Source of the DNA: DASSQJ01 sp963730165
Lineage (GTDB): Bacteria > Actinomycetota > Actinomycetes > Actinomycetales > Dermatophilaceae
Direction: 5' to 3'
Assembly (NCBI GenBank): GCA_963730165.1
Contig: CAVSQS010000002.1
Coordinates: 186,001-250,000 of the forward strand
DNA length: 64,000 nt
Shown: positions 1 through 8,758 of the stretch, one piece after another
Layout of the letters: every line of letters starts with the position of its first letter
How positions within the stretch are numbered: position 1 is the first letter of the stretch
Program-made: the position numbers and the translations under genes
Notes under the pieces: model-generated
Seen by the model: only the letters and a program-made list of their open reading frames with translations
The model's database searches: none
Told to the model about the DNA's origin: nothing

Positions 1-1053
1 GAGCCGGGGACCAAGGTCCCCGTGGGCACCGTCCTCGCGACGCTCGCGCCACCCGATGGCGCCACCCCCGGACCCGCGGTGGCGGCACCTGCCACCGCCA
101 CCGCGCCGGCTCCCGACGAGGCGGCCCCGTCAGCCCCGTCCCCGGCACCCTCCCCCGTCCCACACCGCGGCGGTCCGGGCCGGATCTCGCCGCTGGCCCG
201 CCGGCTCGCCGACGAGCTCGACGTCGACCTCGCGACCGTCCGCGGCACCGGGCTGCACGGCGTCATCCGCGCCGAGGACGTCCGTGCCGCTGCGGCCGCG
301 CCCAGCGCAGCCGAGACGCCGGCGACCGGCGCGGCATCCCCGCCGGTCGCCGGGCACGACACCGAGGCACGTGCGCTCGACATGCGGCGCAGCATCGCGG
401 CGCTGATGACGCGCTCGAACACCGAGATCCCGCACTACCACCTCACCCTCACGGTGGACCTCCAGCGCACCCTGGAGTGGGTCCGCGAGCGCAACCTCGG
501 GCTGTCGCTGGCCGAGCGCCTGGTCCCGGCGGCCGCGCTGATGCGGGCCACGGCCCTGGCGGCGCGGGAGGTGCCCGAGCTCAACGGCCACTGGGTGGAC
601 GACGCCTTCCGGCCCGCCGAACACGTCGACCTCGGCCTCATCCTCTCGCTGCGCAGCGGTGGGCTGCTCGTACCCACGATCGCCGCGGCCGAGACCCTCG
701 ACGCCCTGGCGATCATGGGGCGCATCCGCGACCTGACCCGGCGCGCGCGCAGCGGCCGGCTGCGCGGCTCCGAGCTCGCCCCACCCAGCCTGACGGTCTC
801 CAACCTGGGTGACCAGGGCGTCGAGAGCGTCGCCGGGGTGATCTACCCACCCCAGGTCGCGCTCGTCGGCTTCGGCGCGGTCTCCGACCGGCCGTGGGCC
901 GTCGACGGCATGCTCGGGGTCCGCCCGCTCGTCACGGTGACGCTCGCCGCGGACCACCGGGCCACCGACGGCGCCATCGGGTCGCGCTTCCTCAAGGCCC
1001 TCGACCGCGCGCTCCAGGACCCCGAGTCGACGATGCAGAGCAAGGAGCAGTGA
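1..1053 (+). CDS. 2-oxoacid dehydrogenase E2 acyltransferase, 5' end missing
   Basis: This is the acyl-transferring core subunit of a pyruvate- or branched-chain-type 2-oxoacid dehydrogenase complex, cytoplasmic. The frame is open from base 1, so the start lies outside the window. Visible in order: the end of a lipoyl domain (GTKVPVGTVLATLAP), an Ala/Pro-rich hinge, a peripheral subunit-binding domain at about residues 61-94 (RISPLARRLADELDVDLATV), another hinge, and the catalytic domain from about residue 120 to the end. The active-site motif DHRATDGA lies near residue 318. Residue numbers count from the window edge. Which 2-oxoacid it uses cannot be read from this part. An acyl carrier protein gene follows after four bases, which suggests the acyl group may be passed to a carrier. 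Confidence 0.9.
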   Translation, partial: EPGTKVPVGTVLATLAPPDGATPGPAVAAPATATAPAPDEAAPSAPSPAPSPVPHRGGPGRISPLARRLADELDVDLATVRGTGLHGVIRAEDVRAAAAAPSAAETPATGAASPPVAGHDTEARALDMRRSIAALMTRSNTEIPHYHLTLTVDLQRTLEWVRERNLGLSLAERLVPAAALMRATALAAREVPELNGHWVDDAFRPAEHVDLGLILSLRSGGLLVPTIAAAETLDALAIMGRIRDLTRRARSGRLRGSELAPPSLTVSNLGDQGVESVAGVIYPPQVALVGFGAVSDRPWAVDGMLGVRPLVTVTLAADHRATDGAIGSRFLKALDRALQDPESTMQSKEQ

Positions 1054-1057
1054 CGCC

Positions 1058-1309
1058 ATGACACCCGACCAGGCCCGTGCCGCCCTCCAGGAGGCGATCG
1101 GACACGTCGTCCCGGGCGCCGACCTCTCCGGTCTGGCGGCGGACGCCGACCTCCGGGACGCCTTCGAGCTGGACTCGCTCGACTTCGTCGAGGTCGTCGA
1201 GCAGATGAGCGCCATCGTCGGCGTCCGTATCGAGGACCATGAGGCGGAGTCGCTGCGCACCGTCGAGTCGGCGGCGCGCTTCCTCAGCGCGCGCACGCCG
1301 GCGCACTGA
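1058..1309 (+). CDS. Acyl carrier protein
   Basis: A small acidic carrier protein of 83 residues. The phosphopantetheine attachment motif is ELDSLDFVEV, with the serine at residue 40, in the usual place before helix II. The length is typical for a free-standing ACP. It begins four bases after the E2 stop, with AAGGAG just upstream inside the E2 end, so the two are almost certainly co-transcribed. Ordinary fatty-acid ACP genes sit beside fabF or fabH, which are absent here. The E2 neighbour suggests a dedicated carrier that receives or supplies a short branched acyl group; that role is inference. Confidence 0.88.
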   Translation: MTPDQARAALQEAIGHVVPGADLSGLAADADLRDAFELDSLDFVEVVEQMSAIVGVRIEDHEAESLRTVESAARFLSARTPAH

Positions 1310-1322
1310 ACGGTGCCGGAGG

Positions 1323-1622
1323 TCAGCCCGCGCCGGCGATGCGCTCGTGGTGGTGGATCACCTCGGCGATGATGAAGCCGAGGAACGCCTCGGCGAACCG
1401 GGGGTCGAGCCCGGCCTCGTCGGCGAGCGCGCGCAGCCGCGCCACCTGCTCGACCTCGCGCTCGGGGTCGGCGGGAGGCATCCCCCGCGCCGCCTTGAGC
1501 TCACCGACCGCCTGCGTGCACTTGAACCGCTCCGCGAGCAGGTGGACCAGCGCGGCGTCGATGTTGTCGATGCTCGACCGAAGCCGCGCGAGGTCCTCGG
1601 GGACGTCGCCGTTCTCGCTCAC
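1323..1622 (-). CDS. Chorismate mutase, AroQ type
   Basis: Converts chorismate to prephenate, the branch to phenylalanine and tyrosine. The 99-residue product is a single all-helical AroQ domain: the first long helix reads LRSSIDNIDAALVHLLAERF, and a second region (EREVEQVARLRALADEAGL) and a third (AEAFLGFIIAEVIHHHERI) complete the bundle. The open frame runs 12 codons further up to 1658, but GTG at 1622 (VSENGDVPEDLARL) gives the better start because the family begins about ten residues before the first helix. It converges with the ACP gene, 13 bases from its end. No dehydratase or dehydrogenase domain is fused. Confidence 0.85.
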   Translation of the reverse strand: MSENGDVPEDLARLRSSIDNIDAALVHLLAERFKCTQAVGELKAARGMPPADPEREVEQVARLRALADEAGLDPRFAEAFLGFIIAEVIHHHERIAGAG

Positions 1623-1705
1623 CCGGACATCGTAGGAACGCCCGGCGGCCCGCCGCACCGTCCGTCCACCTCCCGGTCGCCGCGGCCGCCACCACCGCTG
1701 CGCGG

Positions 1706-2005
1706 TCAGCGCTCGCGGAAGCCCTGCTCACCGCGTGGCTGCCCCCACTGGGGGCTCGACACGCCGACGACCCGGCCGGGACGGCCGGAGGTGGGGACCG
1801 GCTCGCCGAGGAGGCGGAGCAGCCGGTCCACCGCGTCGCGGGGCCCCTCGGCCACCACCTCGACGCGCCGGTCGTCGGTGTTGCGGGCCCAGCCCGTCAG
1901 GCCTAGCTCGAGCGCGCGCGCTCGGGTCCACCAGCGGAAGCCCACGCCCTGGACGTGCCCGCGCACGAAGACGGTGACCCGGGTGGGGGACCCCTGATGC
2001 TCCAT
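1706..2005 (-). CDS. Acylphosphatase
   Basis: Hydrolyses acyl phosphates to carboxylate and phosphate in the cytoplasm. The product is 99 residues, usual for the family. The signature is clear: VRGHVQGVGFRWWTRARALE carries the phosphate-binding loop and the catalytic arginine, and GLTGWARNTDDRRVEVVAEG carries the catalytic asparagine. The open frame extends upstream to 2323, but that extension has no resemblance to the family and overlaps the opposite-strand lipoprotein gene, so ATG at 2005 is used. It is not obviously in an operon with chorismate mutase, since 83 bases separate them. Confidence 0.9.
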   Translation of the reverse strand: MEHQGSPTRVTVFVRGHVQGVGFRWWTRARALELGLTGWARNTDDRRVEVVAEGPRDAVDRLLRLLGEPVPTSGRPGRVVGVSSPQWGQPRGEQGFRER

Positions 2006-2077
2006 CCCGGCATCGTAGGTCGCAGGCCGGGACGAGGAGGGATGGAACCAGCGTCCGTCCCGGGCCGTCGCACGATC

Positions 2078-2995
2078 ATGGCCACCGCCACCCGTCGACT
2101 CGTCCTCGGCGCCGCTGCCGGCGCCCTGCTCACCGCCGGATGCGGCTCGAGCACCGCGCCGGGCGATCCGGACCGCAGCCCTCCGCCCGCCGGGCTCGAG
2201 TGGCTCCGGCTGACCGTCGACGGTGGCTTCACGACGGCCGAGGTCGCCTTCCGTACCCTGCCGCAGCTCACGGTCACCCCCGACAGCCGTGCCATCACCC
2301 CGGCACCGGTGGCCGAGATCCACCCGGGGCCGATGCTGCTCCCGCTCAGCGAGCGACCGCTCGACGACACCGGCCGACTCACCCTCGCCGAGGTGGTCCG
2401 CTCGAGCGGACTGGCCACCTCACCGGCTCCGGACCTCGGCGTGCCGGCCGTCGCCGACGCGCCGACGACCACCCTGGTCGTCTCGCTCGACGGGACGGTC
2501 ACCATCCTCGCGGCACCGGCGCTCGACGAGGCCCGGCCGGACGACCCCTCCCTCACCACCGAGCAGCAGGGCCTGCGCGCCGACCTGCGCGCGCTCCTCG
2601 CCCGGCTGCGGGACCTACCCGCGACCGTCGGCGGCGAGCACCTCGGGCCGGAGACCGCGTTCCGGCCCACCGGGGTCTGGCTCTGGGCGCGGCCGGCGCC
2701 CTCCGAACGGATTCCCGAGCAGCCGGAGCCCGTGGTGCTCGACTGGCCGGTCGCCGGGCTGCCACTCGCCGGGCTCGATCCCGCACGCCTGGTCGAGGGC
2801 GACCCGGCGCCGCCGGTGCTCGAGGCCCTCGCCGGCGTCACCGAGCTCACGTGGTTCCGTGACCCTCCCGGGTCGGGACCGGCCTACCGGCTGCTCGCCC
2901 GGCCCGCCCTGCCCGGCGACGCCGAGGACACGCCGAGCACGGCCACGGGTCGCCCGACGCCCGGCTCTACCCCCTCGATCCCGCCGACGCCCTGA
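2078..2995 (+). CDS. Predicted secreted lipoprotein
   Basis: A 305-residue predicted lipoprotein with no recognised enzymatic motif. ATG at 2078 gives a classical signal: two arginines, a hydrophobic stretch LVLGAAAGALL and a lipobox LTAGC, with the lipidated cysteine near residue 22. The mature part has a Ser/Pro-rich start, then mixed alpha/beta sequence with VTPDSRAITPAPVAEIHPGP and a repeated use of LP and DDT turns. It ends in a Thr/Pro-rich tail. It overlaps the end of mutM by 29 bases tail to tail. I do not recognise the family. Confidence 0.72.
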   Translation: MATATRRLVLGAAAGALLTAGCGSSTAPGDPDRSPPPAGLEWLRLTVDGGFTTAEVAFRTLPQLTVTPDSRAITPAPVAEIHPGPMLLPLSERPLDDTGRLTLAEVVRSSGLATSPAPDLGVPAVADAPTTTLVVSLDGTVTILAAPALDEARPDDPSLTTEQQGLRADLRALLARLRDLPATVGGEHLGPETAFRPTGVWLWARPAPSERIPEQPEPVVLDWPVAGLPLAGLDPARLVEGDPAPPVLEALAGVTELTWFRDPPGSGPAYRLLARPALPGDAEDTPSTATGRPTPGSTPSIPPTP

Positions 2996-3842
2996 CGGCC
3001 CGCGGCCGGGGCTGACAGCGCGGGCACGAGTAGGAGCTGCGGTTCATGAAGTGCTCCCGCCGGATGAGGGTGCCGCACCGGCGGCAGGGCCGGCCGGCCT
3101 GGCCGTACGCGGCGAGCGAGCGGTCGAAGTAGCCGGAGGCGCCGTTGACGTTGACGTAGAGGGCGTCGAAGCTCGTGCCGCCCTGGTCCAGCGCCTCGCG
3201 CATGACGTCGGCGGCGTGGTCGAGGACGGTCCCGAGCCGCGGCCGGGTCAGCGCACTCGCCGGCCGCTCGCCGTGCACGCCCGCGCGCCACAGCGCCTCG
3301 TCGGCGTAGATGTTCCCGATGCCCGACACGACGGACTGGTCGAGGAGCACGCGCTTGATGCCGCTCGTGCTGGCCTTGGCGCGGCGGACGACGGCCGCAC
3401 GGTCGAAGGCCGGCTCGAGCGGATCGGGAGCGATGTGCGCGATCGCCGTGGGCACGCCGGCCGCTCCGAGGTCGGAGAGCGCCAGGCCGCCGAAGGTCCG
3501 CTGGTCGACGAAGCGCAGCTCCGGGTCCCCGTCGTCGAACCGGAACCGGGCGTGCAGGTGCTTCTCGTCGGGCGCCGCGGACCGCTCGACGAGGAGCTGG
3601 CCGCTCATCCCGAGGTGGAGGAGCAGCCCCAGGTCGTCCCCGAGGTCCCACCACAGGTACTTGCCGCGACGACGCACGGCGACGACGCGCCGGCCCGCGA
3701 GCCGCGCGGCGAGGTCGTCGGGACCGGGCAGGTGGCGTCGGGCGACGCGGTTCCCGCGCAGCTCGACGCGGGTGAGCCGCCGGCCCTCGACGTGCGAGAC
3801 GAGCCCCCGGCGGACGACCTCGACCTCCGGGAGCTCAGGCAC
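2967..3842 (-). CDS. mutM: Formamidopyrimidine-DNA glycosylase
   Basis: Removes oxidised purines such as 8-oxoguanine and nicks the abasic site. The 291-residue protein begins MPELPEVEVVRRGL; after removal of Met, Pro1 is the Schiff-base nucleophile and Glu2 the acid. RRGKYLWWDL holds the conserved lysine. The C-terminal helix-two-turn-helix region is followed by a zinc finger, CRRCGTLIRREHF ... YSCPRCQ. Start ATG 3842 overlaps the end of rnc by eight bases, so it is the last gene of the YceD-L32-RNase III-MutM operon, a standard actinobacterial arrangement. Confidence 0.97.
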   Translation of the reverse strand: MPELPEVEVVRRGLVSHVEGRRLTRVELRGNRVARRHLPGPDDLAARLAGRRVVAVRRRGKYLWWDLGDDLGLLLHLGMSGQLLVERSAAPDEKHLHARFRFDDGDPELRFVDQRTFGGLALSDLGAAGVPTAIAHIAPDPLEPAFDRAAVVRRAKASTSGIKRVLLDQSVVSGIGNIYADEALWRAGVHGERPASALTRPRLGTVLDHAADVMREALDQGGTSFDALYVNVNGASGYFDRSLAAYGQAGRPCRRCGTLIRREHFMNRSSYSCPRCQPRPRAVRASAGSRG

Positions 3843-4620
3843 TCTCGGCGTCGCCCTCGGGGTCCTGGTCGCTGTCGGCGGGCGCCTCGTACGTGTCGCG
3901 CACTGCGGCCCAGGCGAGCGCCGCGGCCTCCTGCTCGGCGACCTTCTTGGTCCGCCCCGACCCGCGACCGAGGACCTCGCCGCCGACGCTCACCTCGGCC
4001 TCGAACGACTTCGCGTGCTCGGGCCCGTCCTCGGTGACGGCGTAGTCGGGGGCCCCGAGCCCGTGTCGGGAGGAGATCTCCTGCAGGCTCGTCTTCCAGT
4101 CGAGGCCGGCACCGAGGGTGGCCGACTGGGCCAGCAGCGGGTCGACGAGGTGGTGGACGAGCTCGGCGGCCGCCTCGATACCGGCGCACGAGTAGACGGC
4201 GCCGATGACGGCCTCGACGGTGTCGGCGAGGATCGAGTCCTTGTCGCGCCCACCCGTCGCCTCCTCGCCCCGGCCGAGGAAGACGTGGTCGCCGAGACCG
4301 AGCGTGCGTCCGACGTCGGCGAGCGCGCGCATGTTGACCACCGCGGCGCGCAGCTTGGCCAGCTGGCCCTCGTTCGTCTCGGGGTGGGTGTCGTAGAGGG
4401 TCGTCGTGACGACGAGGCCGAGCACCGAGTCGCCGAGGAACTCGAGACGCTCGTTGTGCGGGACGCCGCCCGCCTCGTAGGCGTACGAGCGGTGCGTCAG
4501 GGCACGCCGCAGCAGCGCCTCGTCGAGCGAGCCGCCCGTCACCTCCTCGAGGTGCCCGAGCAGCTCCGCGACGGGACGCTTCGGGGCGAGCTCACCGGCC
4601 GAGGCCGACCCCTTGCCCAT
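3835..4620 (-). CDS. rnc: Ribonuclease III
   Basis: Double-strand-specific endoribonuclease for rRNA and mRNA processing. It has 261 residues from ATG 4620 (MGKGSASAGELAPKRPVAEL). The catalytic signature HNERLEFLGDSVLGLV lies near residue 60, and a second acidic cluster DTVEAVIGAVY near residue 140. The C-terminal double-stranded RNA-binding domain reads DWKTSLQEISSRHGLGAPDY with the typical KKVAEQEAAALAW helix. The open frame extends up to 5445, but that part is the antisense of rpmF and the YceD gene. It sits ten bases after rpmF. Confidence 0.96.
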   Translation of the reverse strand: MGKGSASAGELAPKRPVAELLGHLEEVTGGSLDEALLRRALTHRSYAYEAGGVPHNERLEFLGDSVLGLVVTTTLYDTHPETNEGQLAKLRAAVVNMRALADVGRTLGLGDHVFLGRGEEATGGRDKDSILADTVEAVIGAVYSCAGIEAAAELVHHLVDPLLAQSATLGAGLDWKTSLQEISSRHGLGAPDYAVTEDGPEHAKSFEAEVSVGGEVLGRGSGRTKKVAEQEAAALAWAAVRDTYEAPADSDQDPEGDAESA

Positions 4621-4630
4621 CGGGGCGGGG

Positions 4631-4825
4631 TCAGCCCTGGTGCTCGGTGCGCTCGGCGGCGCCGTAGTGGCGGCCCTTGTACGTGCCGCACGAGGGGCAC
4701 GCGGTGTGCGGCTGGGTCGGCGCCTTGCACTGCGGGCACGTCGTCGTCGCGACGGCCGTGGCCTTCCAGTTGGCGCGGCGCGAGCGGGTGTTGGAGCGCG
4801 ACATCTTCCGCTTCGGAACGGCCAC
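4631..4825 (-). CDS. rpmF: 50S ribosomal protein L32
   Basis: Small ribosomal large-subunit protein of 64 residues. The N-terminus MAVPKRKMSRSNTRSRRANW is diagnostic. Two CxxC pairs (CPQC and CPSC) form the zinc site, so this is the cysteine-containing form whose expression is often linked to zinc supply; no Zur-type site was looked for successfully. One base separates it from the YceD gene upstream. Confidence 0.97.
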   Translation of the reverse strand: MAVPKRKMSRSNTRSRRANWKATAVATTTCPQCKAPTQPHTACPSCGTYKGRHYGAAERTEHQG

Positions 4826-4826
4826 G

Positions 4827-5405
4827 TCAGGTCCTCTTCTCTGTACTCGAGGGCGGGTCCTCGGCCAGGGCCGAGAGCGCCGCCCAACGGGGGTCGATCA
4901 TCTCGTGCCGGTGCTCCGGGTCCTCCGCCAACGGCTGGCCGCAGACGGAGCACAGCCCGGGGCAGTCGGGCCGGCACACCGGCTGGAACGGCAGTGCGGG
5001 CACCACCGTGTCCCGGAGCACCGGCTCGAGGTCGATCAGTCCGTCCTCGATCTGGTACTCCTCGTCGGCGTCCTCGTCCCCCACCTCCTGGTGGTGGACG
5101 TGACGATCGGCGTGAACGAACAGCTCCTGGAAGGTCCCGTCGACCTCCACGGTGACGGGGTCCAGGCACCGCACGCAGGCGCCGGTCGCCGTGCCGCGGA
5201 CCGAGCCGGTGACGAGCACTCCCTCGACGACCGACTCCAGCCGGACGTCGAGGTGGAGCGGAGCTCCCTCCTCGACGCGGATGACGTCGGTGCCGAGATC
5301 GCCCGGCGCCCCGACCTCCCGCTCGAGCTCCTGCATCGTCCCGGGTCGGCGCCCCACGAGCTTGGTGTCCAGCACGTACGGGGACCGGGGGTCGGGATGA
5401 GTCAT
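4827..5405 (-). CDS. YceD/DUF177 family protein
   Basis: A 192-residue protein of the YceD/DUF177 family, almost always encoded directly before rpmF and implicated in 23S rRNA accumulation. It has the family feature CVRCLDPV near the middle and a C-terminal cysteine cluster CRPDCPGLCSVCGQPL that could bind a metal. ATG 5405 is the first in-frame start. It opens the L32-RNase III-MutM operon; the 119 bases upstream to the acyltransferase stop should hold the promoter, though I see no convincing hexamers. Confidence 0.9.
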   Translation of the reverse strand: MTHPDPRSPYVLDTKLVGRRPGTMQELEREVGAPGDLGTDVIRVEEGAPLHLDVRLESVVEGVLVTGSVRGTATGACVRCLDPVTVEVDGTFQELFVHADRHVHHQEVGDEDADEEYQIEDGLIDLEPVLRDTVVPALPFQPVCRPDCPGLCSVCGQPLAEDPEHRHEMIDPRWAALSALAEDPPSSTEKRT

Positions 5406-5524
5406 GGCCTTCTGCGTCGGTCAGGGAATGGCTCGGCCACGCCACACGGACGCAGACCGAAGGTCAAGGCTACCGGTCGACGCTCCTGCGCCCAAACCGG
5501 CGACGGGGCGCAACGGCTGGAGCC

Positions 5525-7612
5525 TCACGGGGCGAGCGCCCGGTCGACCGCGCGTCCGACCTGCGGGCCGAGGGTCCGGGCGTACGTCGCGGTCACGTGG
5601 TCGCCCGGGCGGTGGACGGCGACGTGCCCGACGACGACGGGGCAGCGGCCGCCGGGGCAGATCCACGGGGTGAGGTCGAGCAGCGTGACGCCCGGCCCCG
5701 CGTCGGCGAGCGCCTCCCGCTGCACGGGCAGGCCGCTGCCGGCCACCGCCGCGGCCTCGGGGAAGGTGCACACGTCGAGGGCGTGCGGGTGGCGGGCGGC
5801 ACAGACGTCGAGGTCGTCTGGTGAGACCGGGCTGTCACCGACGACGAGCACCGGGATGCCGTCGGCGGCCAGCGACCGCCAGCGGGACGCGTACCCCGCG
5901 ACGAGGGGCTCACGGGCGGGGTGGGCCCCGTCCCAGGCCTCGTGGGCGACCCCCGAGGTCACGACGACGTCGGGGGGGTCGGCGCGCAGGGCGTCGAGGA
6001 CGGCGGCGTTCCACGCGTCGCACTCGGGGTACGCGGCCCCGGCGGTCGCCGCGCGGGCGTCGGCGAAGGCGCACGAGGACTTCCCGTAGGTGACGATGTG
6101 CCACGAGCGGCTGTGAGCGGCCGCCCGCAGCGCCGGCAGCCACTGCATCGCCTTGGAGTCCCCGACGAGCGCGACGGTGGTGGCCGCGGTCGGGTCGCCG
6201 AAGGAGCAGGCGACGGGGGTGGCCGCGGGTACGGGCACCTGGCAGTGGTCGACGTCGGCGGCCGGGCGGTCCTCGCCGGCGACGAGCGGGTCGGGCGTCA
6301 CCCAGGCGGGGTCGTCGGTGCCCGTGGCGGTCCGGCCGGGAACGACCGTGGCGGCGCCGAGCGAGGAGAGCGACGGCAACTGCCCGCCCGGCGGGGTCGT
6401 GACGAAGGGCGAGCGCAGCGGCAGCAACGGGAGCGCGGCCAGGACACCCACCGCCGAGAGCGCCAGGCCCGCGGCGAGGAGGGCTCGGGGGCGGTCACGC
6501 AGCCACGCCCCGTGGTGGACGGGTGACTCGACGAAGCGCCAGGAGAGCCACGCGGGGCCGACCGAGGCGAGGGCGAGGGCGAGGGGCGCCCATGCGGGGG
6601 CGCGCCCGCCGGTGAGGTCCTCGACCACCCACTCCCCCAGCACGATCGCCGGCCAGTGCCAGAGGTAGATCGAGTACGACAGCCCGCCGACCCACACCAG
6701 GGCCCGGGTGCCGAGGAGCCGGGCCGGCCCGCTGGTCGCACCGTGCCATCCCGACCAGATGACGAGCGCCGTCGGCACCGTCGGCAGCAGCGCCCAGGCA
6801 CTCGGCCACTCCACCCCCGTGGGCAGCAGCACCGCGACGGCGACGACGACGACGAGCGCCGCCCAGCCCACGGCGGCGCTCCCGCGCGCCGGGCGGTCGG
6901 GCCGGGCGCGACCTACCAGCCACACCGCGAGCAAGGCCCCGACCCCGAGCTCCCAGATGCGGGTCGTCGTCGTGAAGAACGACTGGCGTGGCATGGCGTG
7001 GGAGGCGTACACCGACCACGCGAACGACCCGGCCACGAGCACCGCCAGCGTGCTGCCGACGGCGCGGCGTGCCGGCCGTCGGACGAGCAGGGCGAGGACG
7101 ATGAGCAGCAGCGGCCAGAGGACGTAGAACTGCTCCTCGACCGACAGCGACCAGTAGTGCTGGACCGGCGAGGGTCGGGCGTCCGAGGCGAGGTAGTCCA
7201 CCTCGCGCCGGGCGAGCACCCAGTTGACGACGTAGGTGGCGGCGGCCATGACGTCGTACCCGATCTCGCGGCGGCGCAGCCCCGGGACCACGGCGAGGGC
7301 GACGACCGAGACGACGACGAGGACCAGGACCGCCGCCGGCAGCAGGCGTCGGACCCGCCGGCCGACGAAGCGCACCCACGAGATGCGCCCGGTCCGCTCG
7401 AGCTCGGTGACGAGCAGGCCGGTGATGAGGAAGCCGGAGATGACGAAGAAGACGTCGACGCCGACGAACCCCGCACGGACCGGGAGACCCGCGTGGTAGG
7501 CGAGGACGAGGCCGACCGCGAGCGCCCGGAGGCCCTCGATGTCGGGGCGGAACCCGGTCCCCCGCGGACGGCCGGGCCGGGCGCGCGGGGGGGCTGCCTC
7601 AGCCGTCGCCAC
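5525..7612 (-). CDS. Membrane acyltransferase fused to an SGNH domain
   Basis: An OafA/YrhL-type integral membrane O-acyltransferase, 695 residues. Residues about 20-380 form the acyltransferase-3 domain: RPDIEGLRALAVGLVLAYHA holds the conserved arginine and the catalytic-type histidine, followed by about ten hydrophobic segments (for example YSIYLWHWPAIVLGEW). After the last helix a secreted SGNH domain runs from about residue 450, with the block GDSKAMQWLPAL. Family members acetylate cell-wall or surface polysaccharides. The start is GTG 7612, which overlaps the end of coaD by 14 bases. Nothing nearby indicates the substrate. Confidence 0.9.
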   Translation of the reverse strand: MATAEAAPPRARPGRPRGTGFRPDIEGLRALAVGLVLAYHAGLPVRAGFVGVDVFFVISGFLITGLLVTELERTGRISWVRFVGRRVRRLLPAAVLVLVVVSVVALAVVPGLRRREIGYDVMAAATYVVNWVLARREVDYLASDARPSPVQHYWSLSVEEQFYVLWPLLLIVLALLVRRPARRAVGSTLAVLVAGSFAWSVYASHAMPRQSFFTTTTRIWELGVGALLAVWLVGRARPDRPARGSAAVGWAALVVVVAVAVLLPTGVEWPSAWALLPTVPTALVIWSGWHGATSGPARLLGTRALVWVGGLSYSIYLWHWPAIVLGEWVVEDLTGGRAPAWAPLALALASVGPAWLSWRFVESPVHHGAWLRDRPRALLAAGLALSAVGVLAALPLLPLRSPFVTTPPGGQLPSLSSLGAATVVPGRTATGTDDPAWVTPDPLVAGEDRPAADVDHCQVPVPAATPVACSFGDPTAATTVALVGDSKAMQWLPALRAAAHSRSWHIVTYGKSSCAFADARAATAGAAYPECDAWNAAVLDALRADPPDVVVTSGVAHEAWDGAHPAREPLVAGYASRWRSLAADGIPVLVVGDSPVSPDDLDVCAARHPHALDVCTFPEAAAVAGSGLPVQREALADAGPGVTLLDLTPWICPGGRCPVVVGHVAVHRPGDHVTATYARTLGPQVGRAVDRALAP

Positions 7613-8105
7613 GCAGCCGCGTGACGAGGGCGTCGCGGACCTCGTCGGGGACCAGCCCGGTGACGTCGCCGCCGTACCGGACGACCTCCTTGACGAGCGA
7701 GCTGGACACGTGCTCGAGGTCGGGCGCGCCGGGGAGGAAGACGGTCTCCACCCCGGTGAGGTGGCGGTTCATCAGCGCCATGGGCAGCTCGTAGGCGAAG
7801 TCGGTGCCGCCGCGCAGGCCCTTGACGACCACGTCGGAGCCCACCTCGCGGCACACGTCGACGAGGAGGCGGCCGGCGAACGCCTCGACACGCACACGAC
7901 CCTCGAGGCCGAGGGCGGCCACCGCGTGCTCGACGAACGCGATCCGCTCCTCGGGGGTGAACGTCCCCGACTTCGCGGGGTTGTGCAGGATCGCGACGAC
8001 GACCTCGTCGTAGAGGGCGGCCGCCCGCTCGACGACGTCGAGGTGGCCCCCCGTCACCGGGTCGAAGGAGCCGGGGCAGACCGCCCGGCGCGCGCGCTCG
8101 CTCAC
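7599..8105 (-). CDS. coaD: Phosphopantetheine adenylyltransferase
   Basis: Fourth step of coenzyme A synthesis, adding AMP to 4'-phosphopantetheine. It is 168 residues from GTG 8105 (VSERARRAVCPGSFDPVTGG), the usual length. The nucleotidyltransferase motif GSFDPVTGGHLDVVERA is near the N-terminus, and the second signature region includes VSSSLVKEVVRYGGDVTGLVP at the C-terminus. The frame is open up to 8339 but that extension is non-homologous. RsmD lies 95 bases upstream on the same strand, a conserved pair in bacteria. Confidence 0.96.
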   Translation of the reverse strand: MSERARRAVCPGSFDPVTGGHLDVVERAAALYDEVVVAILHNPAKSGTFTPEERIAFVEHAVAALGLEGRVRVEAFAGRLLVDVCREVGSDVVVKGLRGGTDFAYELPMALMNRHLTGVETVFLPGAPDLEHVSSSLVKEVVRYGGDVTGLVPDEVRDALVTRLRGDG

Positions 8106-8200
8106 GCGCGCCAACCTACCCTCCGGGCCGTCCGCTGCCGCCCGAGGGACCGGCCGCGCCGCGTGGAGGAGCCCACCGGACCGGGCCCGGCAGGAGCGGT

Positions 8201-8758
8201 TCAGCCCCGTTCGGCCAGCCAGACCACGGTCTCGCCGTACCGGCGCGGCCTCCCGACGCGCACGAGCCCGGTGGGCCAGCCCGGTTCCGGCGAGCGCGCC
8301 GACCGCTCGACGACGACGGTGGCCCCGGGCCCGAGCCACGCCTCGCGGAGCCGGGCCAGGTCAGCGGCCAGGGCCTCCTCGGCGAGGGCGTAGGGCGGGT
8401 CGAGGAGGACCAGGTCGTACGGCGCCTCGGGTTCGCCGGCGAGGAAGGCGGCCACCGGCCGACGGGCCACCTGTGCCTGTGCCAGTCCGAGGTCGCGGAC
8501 GTTGCGAGCCGCCACGTCCGCCGCGCGTCGGTCGGACTCGACGAGGACGACCGATGCCGCGCCGCGGCTGGCCGCCTCCAGGCCGAGGGCTCCCGACCCG
8601 GCGAAGAGGTCGAGGACCCGCGCACCGCGGACGACGCCGCGGGCGTCGAGGGCGGAGAAGAGCGCCTCGCGGACCCGGTCGCTCGTCGGCCGCGTGCCGG
8701 AGCCCGGCGGCGTCCGCAGCGTCCGGCCACCGGCGGAGCCGGCGATGACCCGCGTCAT
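8201..8758 (-). CDS. rsmD: 16S rRNA (guanine966-N2)-methyltransferase
   Basis: Methylates G966 of 16S rRNA using S-adenosylmethionine. The 185-residue protein begins MTRVIAGSAGGRTLRTPPG, a typical RsmD start. The SAM-binding motif is VLDLFAGSGALGLEAASRG at about residue 48, and the catalytic motif is LLDPPYAL at about residue 120. ATG 8758 shares one base with the recG stop (TGATG), so translation is probably coupled. It is followed by coaD. Confidence 0.95.
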   Translation of the reverse strand: MTRVIAGSAGGRTLRTPPGSGTRPTSDRVREALFSALDARGVVRGARVLDLFAGSGALGLEAASRGAASVVLVESDRRAADVAARNVRDLGLAQAQVARRPVAAFLAGEPEAPYDLVLLDPPYALAEEALAADLARLREAWLGPGATVVVERSARSPEPGWPTGLVRVGRPRRYGETVVWLAERG

